This document shows positions 1-6,618 of a stretch of 16,302 nt of DNA, piece after piece. Below the pieces are notes generated by a model that ran no database searches, was not told the origin of the DNA, and worked only from the letters and a program-made list of their open reading frames with translations. Position 1 is the stretch's first letter. Each line of letters starts with the position of its first letter. The position numbers and the translations under genes were made by a program. The stretch comes from Chryseobacterium gleum (lineage in GTDB: Bacteria; Bacteroidota; Bacteroidia; Flavobacteriales_D; Crocinitomicaceae): the NCBI GenBank assembly GCA_943326315.2, contig CALPSU020000020.1:1-16302 (forward strand), given 5' to 3'.

Positions 1-42
1 GATTTCAAAATTTTTAACTAAATTCTCTAACTCTAAAGACAT
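1..42 (-). CDS. 5' end of an unidentified gene, truncated by the window edge
   Basis: An ATG at 42 opens a leftward frame of 14 codons (MSLELENLVKNFEI) that runs off the left edge without a stop. The upstream leader is A/T rich, as for the other genes here. The alternating hydrophobic pattern would fit the first strand of an ABC-type ATPase or many other folds, but 14 residues are too few to assign a family. It lies downstream of, and on the same strand as, the reductase/dehydrogenase operon, separated from it by about 290 bp and a candidate terminator. It may therefore be a separate transcription unit. Confidence 0.35.
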   Translation of the reverse strand, partial: MSLELENLVKNFEI

Positions 43-167
43 CTTGTTGTATTTTAAAAGATAAATAAAGATATGAAAATGTTTTATATCTAAGCTTTAA
101 TCGTCAGTTACTTTTTTTGCTCTCAAAAATAAACGGCTCTCATTTTTTTCGTGTAATTTATGAAATT

Positions 168-189
168 CAAAAAGTCGTACGACTTTTTG
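168..189 (-). terminator. Perfect palindrome, candidate terminator of the leftward reductase operon
   Basis: The 22-bp segment is a perfect palindrome with core AAAAGTCGTACGACTTTT. Folded as RNA it gives a stem with a 4-nt GTAC loop, an A-tract before and a U-tract after, so it could terminate transcription in either direction. It lies about 140 bp past the stop of the leftward dehydrogenase gene. Two further inverted repeats sit between them: GTTTACT (215-221) with AGTAAAC (233-239), and GGCTCTC (135-141) with GAGAGCC (224-230). A protein-binding palindrome is the alternative reading. Confidence 0.45.
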
Positions 190-248
190 TTTAAAACTAC
201 ATTTTTTCTTGGGAGTTTACTTCGAGAGCCTCAGTAAACGAGAAAAGT

Positions 249-321
249 GATTAACTTTCTTAAATTAGGAGATTGAGTTTCTTGAATTAGGTGATTAACT
301 TTCTTGAATTAGGTGATTGAG
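249..321. repeat. 22-bp tandem repeat, 3.3 copies, alternating variants
   Basis: Three full 22-bp units lie at 249-270, 271-292 and 293-314, followed by a partial unit at 315-321. Units 1 and 3 begin GATTAAC. Unit 2 and the partial fourth begin GATTGAG, so there is a hint of a 44-bp higher-order period. All share a TTTCTT(A/G)AATTAGG body. The array lies just past the stop codon of the dehydrogenase gene (332), in its 3' untranslated region. There are no spacers, so it is not a CRISPR array. It is probably a slippage-prone minisatellite. Confidence 0.8.
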
Positions 322-331
322 GCACTCGAAA

Positions 332-1027
332 TCACGGCGTACTCAATGAAACAGGAATAATTTTCCCATTGATCCATTGGTGACTTTTCAATGCAAAATC
401 TGAAATAAATTCACCCATTTTTTCTGCTGAAACCGGCGCGATATATCCTGGGAATGCTTCTTCTAACATTTCTGTTTGAGCAGCACCTAGACATAAACAA
501 TTCATTTTAATTTTTGAATCTTTGTATTCTTCGTAAAATAATTCTGTGAAACTACAAACTGCAGCTTTTGAAGTGGAATAGGCCGCTAGACCAGCAAATT
601 TCACAGTTCCTTGAAAACCTCCCATGGAACTTATGTTTACTATATGTCCGCCATTTTCTTCCATTTTAGGAATCGCAGCTTGAACTGTTTGCATCACACC
701 AATTACATTCACTTGGTAACACGAAGCGATTTCAGCTTGCGTTAACTCAGGAAAAGGCTTATTTACCAATTTCCCAGCGTTATTAATTAGAATATCTATA
801 GTTGAAATATCAGCAAAATTTTTCTCAGCCTGTTCACGAACAGTTGACGTATCTAAATCGAAAGCAAAAGAATGCACATTTGGAAAAATAGAAAATGATT
901 CCATTCCTCTAATGTTTCTTGAAAGTGCATAAACTGTATTTTCGGGATTAGCAGCGAATCTTTCTACAATCGCTTTACCAATTCCACGACTTGCTCCAAC
1001 TACGACAATGGTTTTCTTACTTTGCAT
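332..1027 (-). CDS. Short-chain dehydrogenase/reductase (SDR) linked to the phenylacetate locus
   Basis: This is a classical short-chain dehydrogenase of about 231 aa, a cytosolic NAD(P)-dependent oxidoreductase. The N-terminus carries the dinucleotide-binding motif GASRGIG (about residues 11-17), then the NNAG strand (about 82-85). The catalytic set follows: an Asn in VNVIG, a Ser in NISSMGG, and YSTSK (about 150-154). I chose the ATG at 1027. The TTG one codon upstream is a less likely start. The gene overlaps the end of the upstream reductase gene by 11 bp, so the two are probably translationally coupled. Family and cofactor class are clear. The substrate is not: the neighbours suggest an intermediate of phenylacetyl-CoA or a related aromatic pathway, but the core paa pathway has no step I can assign to it. 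It could also be a general SDR carried in the operon. Confidence 0.88.
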   Translation of the reverse strand: MQSKKTIVVVGASRGIGKAIVERFAANPENTVYALSRNIRGMESFSIFPNVHSFAFDLDTSTVREQAEKNFADISTIDILINNAGKLVNKPFPELTQAEIASCYQVNVIGVMQTVQAAIPKMEENGGHIVNISSMGGFQGTVKFAGLAAYSTSKAAVCSFTELFYEEYKDSKIKMNCLCLGAAQTEMLEEAFPGYIAPVSAEKMGEFISDFALKSHQWINGKIIPVSLSTP

Positions 1028-2102
1028 CAAAACTTACAACTAAATTATCGCTCGCAGGATGAGCTTGACAAGCTAAAATATATCCTTCCTTTACTTCTTC
1101 ATCTGTTAAAGCATAATTCATTGTCATGGTAGCTTTTCCTTCTAAAACTTTCGCTTTACAAGAACAACAAACACCACCTCTACAAGAATATGGAGCATCA
1201 AAACCTTCTTTATCTAAAATATCAAGTATTGGTTTTCCATTCGCTTTTAATTTAAATTCAATTTCTTCTCCGTCTAAAATTACTTTAACATTACTTTCTC
1301 CTGAGAAATTAGAAGCCTCAACAGGAGTAGAAGACGCCATAATTGTTGGAGTAGTAAATAATTCGTAATGAATTTTTTCTTTAGGGACACCGAATAATTT
1401 CAAGGTATCAACACCAGCTTTGATCATTTCTTCAGGACCGCATAAAAAGAATCCATCTGCTTTTAAAATATCTAAATCTTGTTTAATTATTTCAGAAATA
1501 GCAGGTTTATCCAAGCGACCCTGCTGAAAACCCTCGATAGTTTCAGCGCTTAAATAAAAATGATTTTGAACATGATTTAAAGCAGAAAGTTCAGAATGGA
1601 AAAGTATAGAATTCTTAGTACGATTACCATAAAATAATTTCAGTGTTCCATTAGAATTTTCCAATGATTTTGCAATCGATAATATTGGTGTAATACCACT
1701 TCCAGCAGCAAAAGCAACCACATTTTTATCGTTCGTTTTCAAGTGGAACCCACCTTCAGGTTTAGAAACTTGAATTTCTTGCCCTTCCACAGCAGTTCGA
1801 TTAAACCAAACCGAAACAGTTCCTTTTTCAATCTCTTTTACTGCAACTGCTAAAGGTTCATTTGGGCCACTACAAATCGAATACGATCTTCTTTCTTCTT
1901 TACCATTTACATCGAGAACGAAGTTAATATATTGACCAGGAATAAACTCAAACGTTTGTTTTAAGTCCGAAGGGATATCTAGGGTTACTTTAACACTATC
2001 CGAAGTTAGTTTTTCAATCTTTTTGATTGTCAGTATGTTAAAACCTTTATGCGTTTTAGATCCGCCTGAATCTTTTTTAAATAATTTACCAAAAAATGCC
2101 AT
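1017..2102 (-). CDS. PaaE-like flavin/2Fe-2S oxidoreductase (second paralogue)
   Basis: This 361-aa protein has the three-part PaaE layout. An FAD-binding barrel carries RRSYS (about residues 71-75). An NAD(P)-binding domain follows with GSGITP (134-139) and CGPEEM (221-226). The C-terminal plant-type ferredoxin domain has Cys307, Cys312, Cys315 and Cys345, spaced CX4CX2CX29C. Such proteins pass electrons from NAD(P)H through FAD and the 2Fe-2S cluster to an oxygenase. Compared with the neighbouring paaE it has about 15 extra N-terminal residues rich in K, G and S, and a linker before the ferredoxin domain. It starts 5 bp after the stop of the upstream paaE and overlaps the SDR gene downstream, so all three probably form one operon. 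It resembles E. coli PaaE less than its neighbour does, so I read it as a diverged duplicate. Its acceptor could be the same epoxidase or another oxygenase. Confidence 0.88.
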   Translation of the reverse strand: MAFFGKLFKKDSGGSKTHKGFNILTIKKIEKLTSDSVKVTLDIPSDLKQTFEFIPGQYINFVLDVNGKEERRSYSICSGPNEPLAVAVKEIEKGTVSVWFNRTAVEGQEIQVSKPEGGFHLKTNDKNVVAFAAGSGITPILSIAKSLENSNGTLKLFYGNRTKNSILFHSELSALNHVQNHFYLSAETIEGFQQGRLDKPAISEIIKQDLDILKADGFFLCGPEEMIKAGVDTLKLFGVPKEKIHYELFTTPTIMASSTPVEASNFSGESNVKVILDGEEIEFKLKANGKPILDILDKEGFDAPYSCRGGVCCSCKAKVLEGKATMTMNYALTDEEVKEGYILACQAHPASDNLVVSFDAK

Positions 2103-2107
2103 AATTT

Positions 2108-3178
2108 TTATTCGTCAAATGATACAATTAATGTTTTACTTGTTGGATGTGCTTGACAAGTTAAAATATAACCTGCTTCTACTTCATCTGGTTCCAATGC
2201 ATAGTTGATATCCATTGTTGCCGTTCCTTCTAAAATTTTAGCTTTACACGTGCAGCAAACCCCCCCTTTACATGCGAAAGGTAAATCTCCGCCCGCTTTA
2301 AAAGCTGCGTCTAATATTGTTTCTCCATTTGATTCCATTGCCAATTCCAGTGTATCACCATCGATAATTACTTTTACATTGGAAGCAATAGAAGGAGATT
2401 TTTCAGAAGATTCTACTTTATCTTTCTTAGAACCACTAGTTGTAAATAATTCAAAATGAATATTTTTTGCATCTGAAACATACGGTGCAAAATTTTCTTT
2501 TACACTGTGAATCATTTCTTCAGGACCACAAACAAAAACTTCGTCAATTGTTGTATTTTCTAAAAATGCTTTGTGTAACTTTTGAAGTTTATCGCTGTCA
2601 ATTCTACCTTTTTGAATCGAGTTTCCAAGACTTTCACGAGATAAAATATGTACTACTCGCAAACGATTCATGAACTTATTTTTCAATCCTTCAATTTCTT
2701 CTCTAAAAATGATTGATGCAAACCCTTTATTTCCATAAAACAAAGTAACATCGCTATCTGGCTCATCGTTTAAAACAGATTTCGCAATCGAAATTATAGG
2801 TGTAATTCCGCTTCCGGCAGCAATTAATACATACGATTTCTTATGAGTTTGGGAGCTATTCAAATGAAAATTTCCAGCCGGATTCATAACCTCTAAAGTT
2901 TGTCCTACCTCTAATTTTTCGTTTGCAAAAGTTGAAAATTTACCACCATCAATTTTTTTAATTGCTACTCTCCATTCATTTTCATAAGGAGAAGAAGACA
3001 AAGAATAGGATCTTCTAATATCTTCACCATCAACAATAGCACGAAGAGTCAAGTATTGGCCAGAAGAAAAAGCAAATTCTTTTTTAAGATCTTCTGATAT
3101 TTGAAAAGAAATTGAAACAGTATCTTCCGTTTCTTTGCGAATATCCGCAATTGTAAGCGTGTGAAATTTTGGATTCAT
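2108..3178 (-). CDS. paaE: Phenylacetyl-CoA epoxidase reductase subunit PaaE
   Basis: This 356-aa protein is the NAD(P)H-dependent reductase that supplies electrons to the diiron centre of the PaaABC(E) ring-1,2-phenylacetyl-CoA epoxidase in the cytoplasm. The FAD domain carries RRSYS (55-59). The nucleotide domain carries GSGITP (122-127) and CGPEEM (217-222). The ferredoxin domain has Cys303, Cys308, Cys311 and Cys341 in the plant-type spacing. From memory of E. coli PaaE, the match is close at the N-terminus (FHTLTIADIRKETEDTV), at GRIDSDKLQ and around DLPFACKGGVCCTCK, and the length is the same. I therefore take this copy as the true PaaE. It is the first gene of the leftward operon, divergent from paaA, whereas in E. 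coli paaE is the last of paaABCDE. The ATG at 3178 follows AAGG almost directly. Confidence 0.93.
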   Translation of the reverse strand: MNPKFHTLTIADIRKETEDTVSISFQISEDLKKEFAFSSGQYLTLRAIVDGEDIRRSYSLSSSPYENEWRVAIKKIDGGKFSTFANEKLEVGQTLEVMNPAGNFHLNSSQTHKKSYVLIAAGSGITPIISIAKSVLNDEPDSDVTLFYGNKGFASIIFREEIEGLKNKFMNRLRVVHILSRESLGNSIQKGRIDSDKLQKLHKAFLENTTIDEVFVCGPEEMIHSVKENFAPYVSDAKNIHFELFTTSGSKKDKVESSEKSPSIASNVKVIIDGDTLELAMESNGETILDAAFKAGGDLPFACKGGVCCTCKAKILEGTATMDINYALEPDEVEAGYILTCQAHPTSKTLIVSFDE

Positions 3179-3325
3179 CCTTAAAACAATTATTACGTGT
3201 AAAATTAATCATTTTGAAATGAAAATTAAATGTTTCATTTGAAATCTATAAGATAGAAGCAAACAAGAATACTAAAAACCATTTTATTTAAACATATCGT
3301 TTTAGAATAATTGATCAGAATTCAT

Positions 3326-3333
3326 TAAATTTG
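3326..3333 (+). promoter_or_regulatory. Candidate paaA promoter (-7 box) in the paaE/paaA divergent region
   Basis: TAAATTTG fits the Bacteroidota -7 consensus TAnnTTTG exactly. Transcription would begin near 3340, about 15 nt before the paaA ATG at 3355. A -33 TTG at the usual 19-21 bp distance is not clear; TTTA at 3301-3304 is the nearest candidate. The 176-bp region 3179-3354 must also drive the leftward paaE operon, but I found no equally good box on that strand. No obvious regulator operator palindrome was seen. Confidence 0.45.
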
Positions 3334-3354
3334 TTCTTATACAATCAGCATACT

Positions 3355-4308
3355 ATGAAGGAAATAAATATTTCAGAGTTAGAGCAACGTTTTCAAGATA
3401 AAATTGATAACGATATTAAAATCGAACCAAGAGATTGGATGCCAGAAGAGTATCGTCAAACATTGATACGTCAAATTTCTCAACATGCGCATTCTGAAAT
3501 TGTAGGAATGTTACCAGAAGGAAATTGGATTACACGAGCACCAAATCTAAGAAGAAAAGCCGTTCTGCTTGCAAAAGTGCAGGATGAAGCAGGTCATGGT
3601 TTATATTTATACAGTGCTGTTGAAACCTTAGGTGCTGATAGAGAAGAAACAATAGATGATTTACATACTGGAAAAGCAAAATATTCTTCCATTTTTAATT
3701 ATCCAACTACAACATGGGCGGATATGGGAACAATAGGATGGTTAGTAGATGGCGCTGCAATTATGAATCAAGTTCCAATTTGTAGATGTTCATATGGCCC
3801 TTATGCAAGAGCAATGGTACGTGTTTGTAAAGAAGAATCATTTCATCAACGACAAGGATTTGAAATAATCTCATTATTAGCTCAAGGAACACCAGAACAA
3901 AAGGCTATGGCTCAAGATTCGCTTAATCGTTTTTGGTGGCCATCCTTAATGATGTTTGGACCAAATGATGCAGATTCGAAACATACAGCTCAATCGATGA
4001 AGTGGAAAATAAAACGAAACACCAACGATGAATTGCGTCAGTTATTTATAGATGTAACTGTTCCACAAGCAGAAATGATTGGTTTAACAATTCCTGATAA
4101 AGATTTAAAATTTAATAAAGAGACTGGTCATTATGAATCAGGACCAATTGATTGGGCAGAATTCTGGGAAGTCGTAAAAGGAAACGGACCATGCAATAAA
4201 GAAAGAGTTGACGCAAGGAGAAAAGCCAAAGAAGAAGGTGAATGGGTAAGAGATGCAGCAATGGCTTATGCGGAAAAACGTAAACAGAGATCAGCGATTA
4301 GAGCTTAG
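3355..4308 (+). CDS. paaA: Phenylacetyl-CoA epoxidase catalytic subunit PaaA
   Basis: This is the catalytic subunit of ring-1,2-phenylacetyl-CoA epoxidase, which uses O2 at a diiron site to epoxidise the aromatic ring of phenylacetyl-CoA. From the ATG at 3355 the protein is 317 aa, the family's usual size. Ferritin-like four-helix features with iron ligands are visible: HSEIVG (Glu48), DEAGH (Glu78, His81) and KEESFH (Glu161, His164). The N-terminal signature IEPRDWMPEEYR and a C-terminal basic helix are also typical. An in-frame TTG at 3331 would add eight residues, but it lies inside the probable -7 box, so the ATG is preferred. It is first in paaABCD, divergent from paaE, with 48 bp before paaB. 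No key residue appears lost. Confidence 0.96.
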   Translation: MKEINISELEQRFQDKIDNDIKIEPRDWMPEEYRQTLIRQISQHAHSEIVGMLPEGNWITRAPNLRRKAVLLAKVQDEAGHGLYLYSAVETLGADREETIDDLHTGKAKYSSIFNYPTTTWADMGTIGWLVDGAAIMNQVPICRCSYGPYARAMVRVCKEESFHQRQGFEIISLLAQGTPEQKAMAQDSLNRFWWPSLMMFGPNDADSKHTAQSMKWKIKRNTNDELRQLFIDVTVPQAEMIGLTIPDKDLKFNKETGHYESGPIDWAEFWEVVKGNGPCNKERVDARRKAKEEGEWVRDAAMAYAEKRKQRSAIRA

Positions 4309-4356
4309 TTATAAAAATAAACTAAATCGTTCACTAACAGCTAAAAACTAAAAAAT

Positions 4357-4644
4357 ATGTCAAACAAAGAATGGCCATTATACGAAGTGTTTATACGAAG
4401 TAAACAAGGATTAAATCATAAACACGTAGGTAGTTTACGTGCACCTGACGCCCAAATGGCAGTTGATAATGCAAGAGATGTATACACCCGTCGTTCGGAA
4501 GGAGTGAGTATTTGGGTTGTAGAATCAAACAATGTATTTGCTTCCGAACCTACTGATGCAGATTCATTATTCGAACCAGCAAATACAAAACCATATAGAC
4601 ACCCCATGTTTTACGATGTTCCAGATGGAATTTCACACATGTAG
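4357..4644 (+). CDS. paaB: Phenylacetyl-CoA epoxidase subunit PaaB
   Basis: This 95-aa protein matches PaaB, the small subunit that bridges PaaAC heterodimers in the epoxidase complex and is needed for assembly of the active enzyme. Recognisable family stretches are WPLYEVFIRSKQGLNHKHVGSL near the N-terminus (given here as a landmark), the ARDVYTRRSEG segment and the C-terminal FYDVPDGISHM. It lies 48 bp after paaA and 53 bp before paaC, on the same strand. The leader is A-rich without a Shine-Dalgarno motif, as is usual in Bacteroidota. Confidence 0.95.
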   Translation: MSNKEWPLYEVFIRSKQGLNHKHVGSLRAPDAQMAVDNARDVYTRRSEGVSIWVVESNNVFASEPTDADSLFEPANTKPYRHPMFYDVPDGISHM

Positions 4645-4650
4645 TTTAAT

Positions 4651-4684
4651 TAGACAATAGATTTTTAGACAGTAGACATTAGAC
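4651..4684. repeat. Short TAGAC repeats in the paaB-paaC spacer
   Basis: TAGAC occurs four times, at 4651, 4666, 4673 and 4680. The last three copies are spaced exactly 7 bp apart. The repeats fill most of the 53-bp gap between paaB and paaC and encode nothing. They look like a small slippage repeat. Any role in setting PaaB/PaaC ratios is speculative. Confidence 0.6.
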
Positions 4685-4697
4685 TAAATAAACTTTA

Positions 4698-5456
4698 ATG
4701 GAAAAAAACACAGATTTATTTGAATTCGTTCTCCGAATGGGAGATGATAGTTTGATACTTGGACATAGAATTTCGGAGTGGTGTGGACACGGACCAATAT
4801 TAGAAGAAGATATTGCATTAACCAATATGTCTTTAGATTTAATTGGGCAAGCAACTAATTTACTTGAATACGCAGGAGTATTAGAAGGAAAAGGAAGAGA
4901 TGGAGATGCTTTAGCATTTTTGCGTTACGATAGAGAATACAAGAATTTACTATTAGTTGAACAAACAAATGGTGATTTCGGGAAAACGATTATGCGACAA
5001 TTTTTCTTTGATGCGTATCGTAGATTATTGTTTGAGAGATTACTTCTGAGCACAGATGTTCAGTTAGCAGCAATTGCAGATAAATCATTAAAAGAAACAA
5101 AATATCATTTAAAACATTCTTCAGAATGGGTAATTCGTTTAGGCGATGGAACCGAAGAATCTCATATTAGAATTCAAGAATCATTAGACGCTTTGTGGAA
5201 ATATACAAACGAGTTGTTTTTTGCCGACGAAAAAGATTCCAATCTTATAGCAGCTGGAATTATTCCTTCAATGGAAGGTATACAAGAAGCTTGGATGGAA
5301 AATGTACATTCTGTTTTAGAGGAAGCGACACTAACAATCCCTACAAATAATTGGAAACAAGAAGGAGGGAGAATAGGAAAACATACAGAACATTTAGGTT
5401 TTTTATTGGCTGAAATGCAATATATGCAGCGTGCTTATCCAAATATGAAATGGTAA
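4698..5456 (+). CDS. paaC: Phenylacetyl-CoA epoxidase structural subunit PaaC
   Basis: This 252-aa protein is PaaC, the non-catalytic ferritin-fold partner of PaaA in the epoxidase. It contains the typical N-terminal segment LRMGDDSLILGHRISEWCG (about residues 12-30), the LDLIGQA helix, LVEQTNGDFGKTIMRQF near the middle, KETKYHLKHSSEWVIRLGDGT around 130-155 and an N-terminal acidic helix. The family keeps the helical fold of PaaA but has lost a functional diiron site. The last 7 bp overlap paaD, suggesting coupled translation. Confidence 0.95.
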   Translation: MEKNTDLFEFVLRMGDDSLILGHRISEWCGHGPILEEDIALTNMSLDLIGQATNLLEYAGVLEGKGRDGDALAFLRYDREYKNLLLVEQTNGDFGKTIMRQFFFDAYRRLLFERLLLSTDVQLAAIADKSLKETKYHLKHSSEWVIRLGDGTEESHIRIQESLDALWKYTNELFFADEKDSNLIAAGIIPSMEGIQEAWMENVHSVLEEATLTIPTNNWKQEGGRIGKHTEHLGFLLAEMQYMQRAYPNMKW

Positions 5457-5935
5457 CAGAAAACGAGATTTGGAAATATTTAGAAGAAGTTAGTGATCCT
5501 GAAATTCCGGTTTTAACAGTTGTAGATTTAGGAGTTATTAGATCTGTAAGTTTAAACGATGAGGTCTGTTCTATCGTTATAACACCAACTTACAGTGGTT
5601 GTCCGGCGATGAAGGTGATAGAAGAAGATATTATTTCACTTTTAAATTCAAAAGGAATTTCAAATGTCAAAGTAGATTTAACCCTTTTTCCAGCATGGTC
5701 AACAGATTGGATTTCCGAAAATGGACGAAAAAAATTGTTAGAATACGGAATAGCTCCACCCGAACACGAAGTTGACAAAAGTGTATTATTTTCAGAGCCA
5801 ACAATTGTTCCTTGCCCACTTTGTAAATCTCGAAATACCCGTATGATAAGTCAGTTTGGAAGTACAGCCTGCAAGGCACATTATCAATGCAACGACTGTT
5901 TAGAACCATTCGATTATTTTAAATGTTTGAAATAA
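5450..5935 (+). CDS. paaD: PaaD, MIP18-family maturation factor of the epoxidase
   Basis: This 161-aa protein combines an N-terminal MIP18/DUF59 domain, with SDPEIPVLTVVDLGVIR (15-31) and SGCP around Cys51, with a C-terminal cysteine-rich zinc- or Fe-S-type ribbon (CPLC at 122-125, Cys141, CNDC at 147-150, Cys159). PaaD is required for an active epoxidase in vivo. Its family suggests a role in Fe-S or iron-centre assembly, perhaps for PaaE. It overlaps paaC by 7 bp and ends the rightward operon. Unlike the E. coli order, no paaE follows, because the reductases are transcribed divergently. Confidence 0.93.
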   Translation: MVTENEIWKYLEEVSDPEIPVLTVVDLGVIRSVSLNDEVCSIVITPTYSGCPAMKVIEEDIISLLNSKGISNVKVDLTLFPAWSTDWISENGRKKLLEYGIAPPEHEVDKSVLFSEPTIVPCPLCKSRNTRMISQFGSTACKAHYQCNDCLEPFDYFKCLK

Positions 5936-5991
5936 TTTATAGCTTCCGAAACCATCGACCATGCTATTCTGATATTCATACTAATTATTCT

Positions 5992-6005
5992 TAACTTCGA
6001 AGTTA
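5992..6005. promoter_or_regulatory. 14-bp perfect palindrome upstream of a small gene
   Basis: TAACTTCGAAGTTA is perfectly self-complementary and ends 12 bp before the ATG of the small lysine-rich ORF at 6018. It could be an operator for a dimeric regulator. A terminator for paaABCD is less likely: it has no loop and no T-run, although it lies only 56 bp past the paaD stop. Confidence 0.3.
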
Positions 6006-6017
6006 TAAATAAATTAA

Positions 6018-6167
6018 ATGACGAAGCAAAAGAACACAACTAACAAAAAGTTACATTCTAAATTATTGGAGCAGAAAAAGAATAAGAAGAAAGTTCAGAA
6101 AGAAAAAAATAAAGCACGTATTCGTGAGATGAACCAACTAGCAAACCAAAAGCTTGATTTAGATTGA
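6018..6167 (+). CDS. Small lysine-rich protein (49 aa), function unknown
   Basis: ATG at 6018 opens a 49-aa frame ending TGA at 6165-6167. The product (MTKQKNTTNKKLHSKLLEQK and on) is about 30% Lys, with very few hydrophobic residues and an N/K/Q/E-rich central stretch likely to form one charged helix. There is no signal peptide or membrane segment. The composition resembles small RNA-, ribosome- or nucleic-acid-associated proteins, but that is inference. It lies on the same strand as paaD, 82 bp downstream, behind a palindrome. The charged, low-complexity composition could also arise by chance in AT-rich DNA, so its status as a real gene is moderate. Confidence 0.5.
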   Translation: MTKQKNTTNKKLHSKLLEQKKNKKKVQKEKNKARIREMNQLANQKLDLD

Positions 6168-6258
6168 GGTATTGGTCTTTTGAAAGCTGTAAAGTTAAAT
6201 CTTAATGCTCCATCATTTTACTAAATTTATCAAGCTAAGCTACAAAAGAATTTAAATA

Positions 6259-6525
6259 TTAAATTGTTGTATCTGTTTTTTCAGAACTTAAGCTTATAAG
6301 TTGGTGGTTAATATACACTGTTTCTCTCCCAACTTGCTTTTTACTGAGCATATTTAATTCGACCAATTCCATTAATTTTTTATCAGCTGTTTGCCTGCTT
6401 GTAATTTTACAGTTTGTTGCATTGACAATATTTACTGCTCTTATATAGGGTTGAAAAAATAGTAACTTATCTTTTATCTTATTTTTTGATTTAAATAGAT
6501 GTAAATTGCTTTTAAAATCTAGATT
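6259..6525 (-). pseudogene. C-terminal remnant of a Fic-like protein with winged helix
   Basis: The leftward frame is open from a stop at 6526-6528 to the TAA at 6259-6261, about 88 codons, but it has no usable start; the first ATG lies deep inside. The translation reads as the C-terminus of Fic-family proteins: a helical KDKLLFFQPYIRAVNIV segment, then a winged-helix signature with SRQTADKKLMELVELNML followed by GRETVYINHQLISL. In intact proteins this part follows the Fic AMPylation domain with its HPFxxGNGR motif, which is absent here. I read it as a decayed remnant whose 5' part has been deleted. Codon use is like its surroundings. Confidence 0.6.
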
Positions 6526-6550
6526 TTAGTAATTGAAAGGAAATGCTTAA

Positions 6551-6575
6551 TCCCAAATTTAGTAAGTATTTGGGA
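6551..6575 (-). terminator. Hairpin after the SpoIIE sensor gene, weak terminator candidate
   Basis: TCCCAAAT (6551-6558) and ATTTGGGA (6568-6575) form an 8-bp stem with a 9-nt loop, 44 bp past the stop of the leftward phosphatase gene. No U-run follows on the leftward strand, so it may be a weak or Rho-assisted terminator. It also marks the break point before the Fic remnant and could be a scar of rearrangement. Confidence 0.3.
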
Positions 6576-6618
6576 CGAAAATTAAGTGAGAACCTTAGAA
6601 ATTTTATGTAAAAGTTCC

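Noticed and set aside
249..321. CRISPR-like array
   Set aside because: The units are contiguous with no spacers and no cas genes are near, so it is a tandem repeat.
1126..1368. Rightward open frame inside the second paaE
   Set aside because: It is a shadow on the opposite strand of a well-supported reductase domain.
3331..3354. TTG start for paaA, eight codons upstream of the ATG
   Set aside because: It overlaps the probable -7 promoter box (3326-3333), and PaaA proteins are full length from the ATG at 3355.
5590..5909. Leftward open frames within paaD
   Set aside because: They are antisense to a clear PaaD coding region and have no family features.
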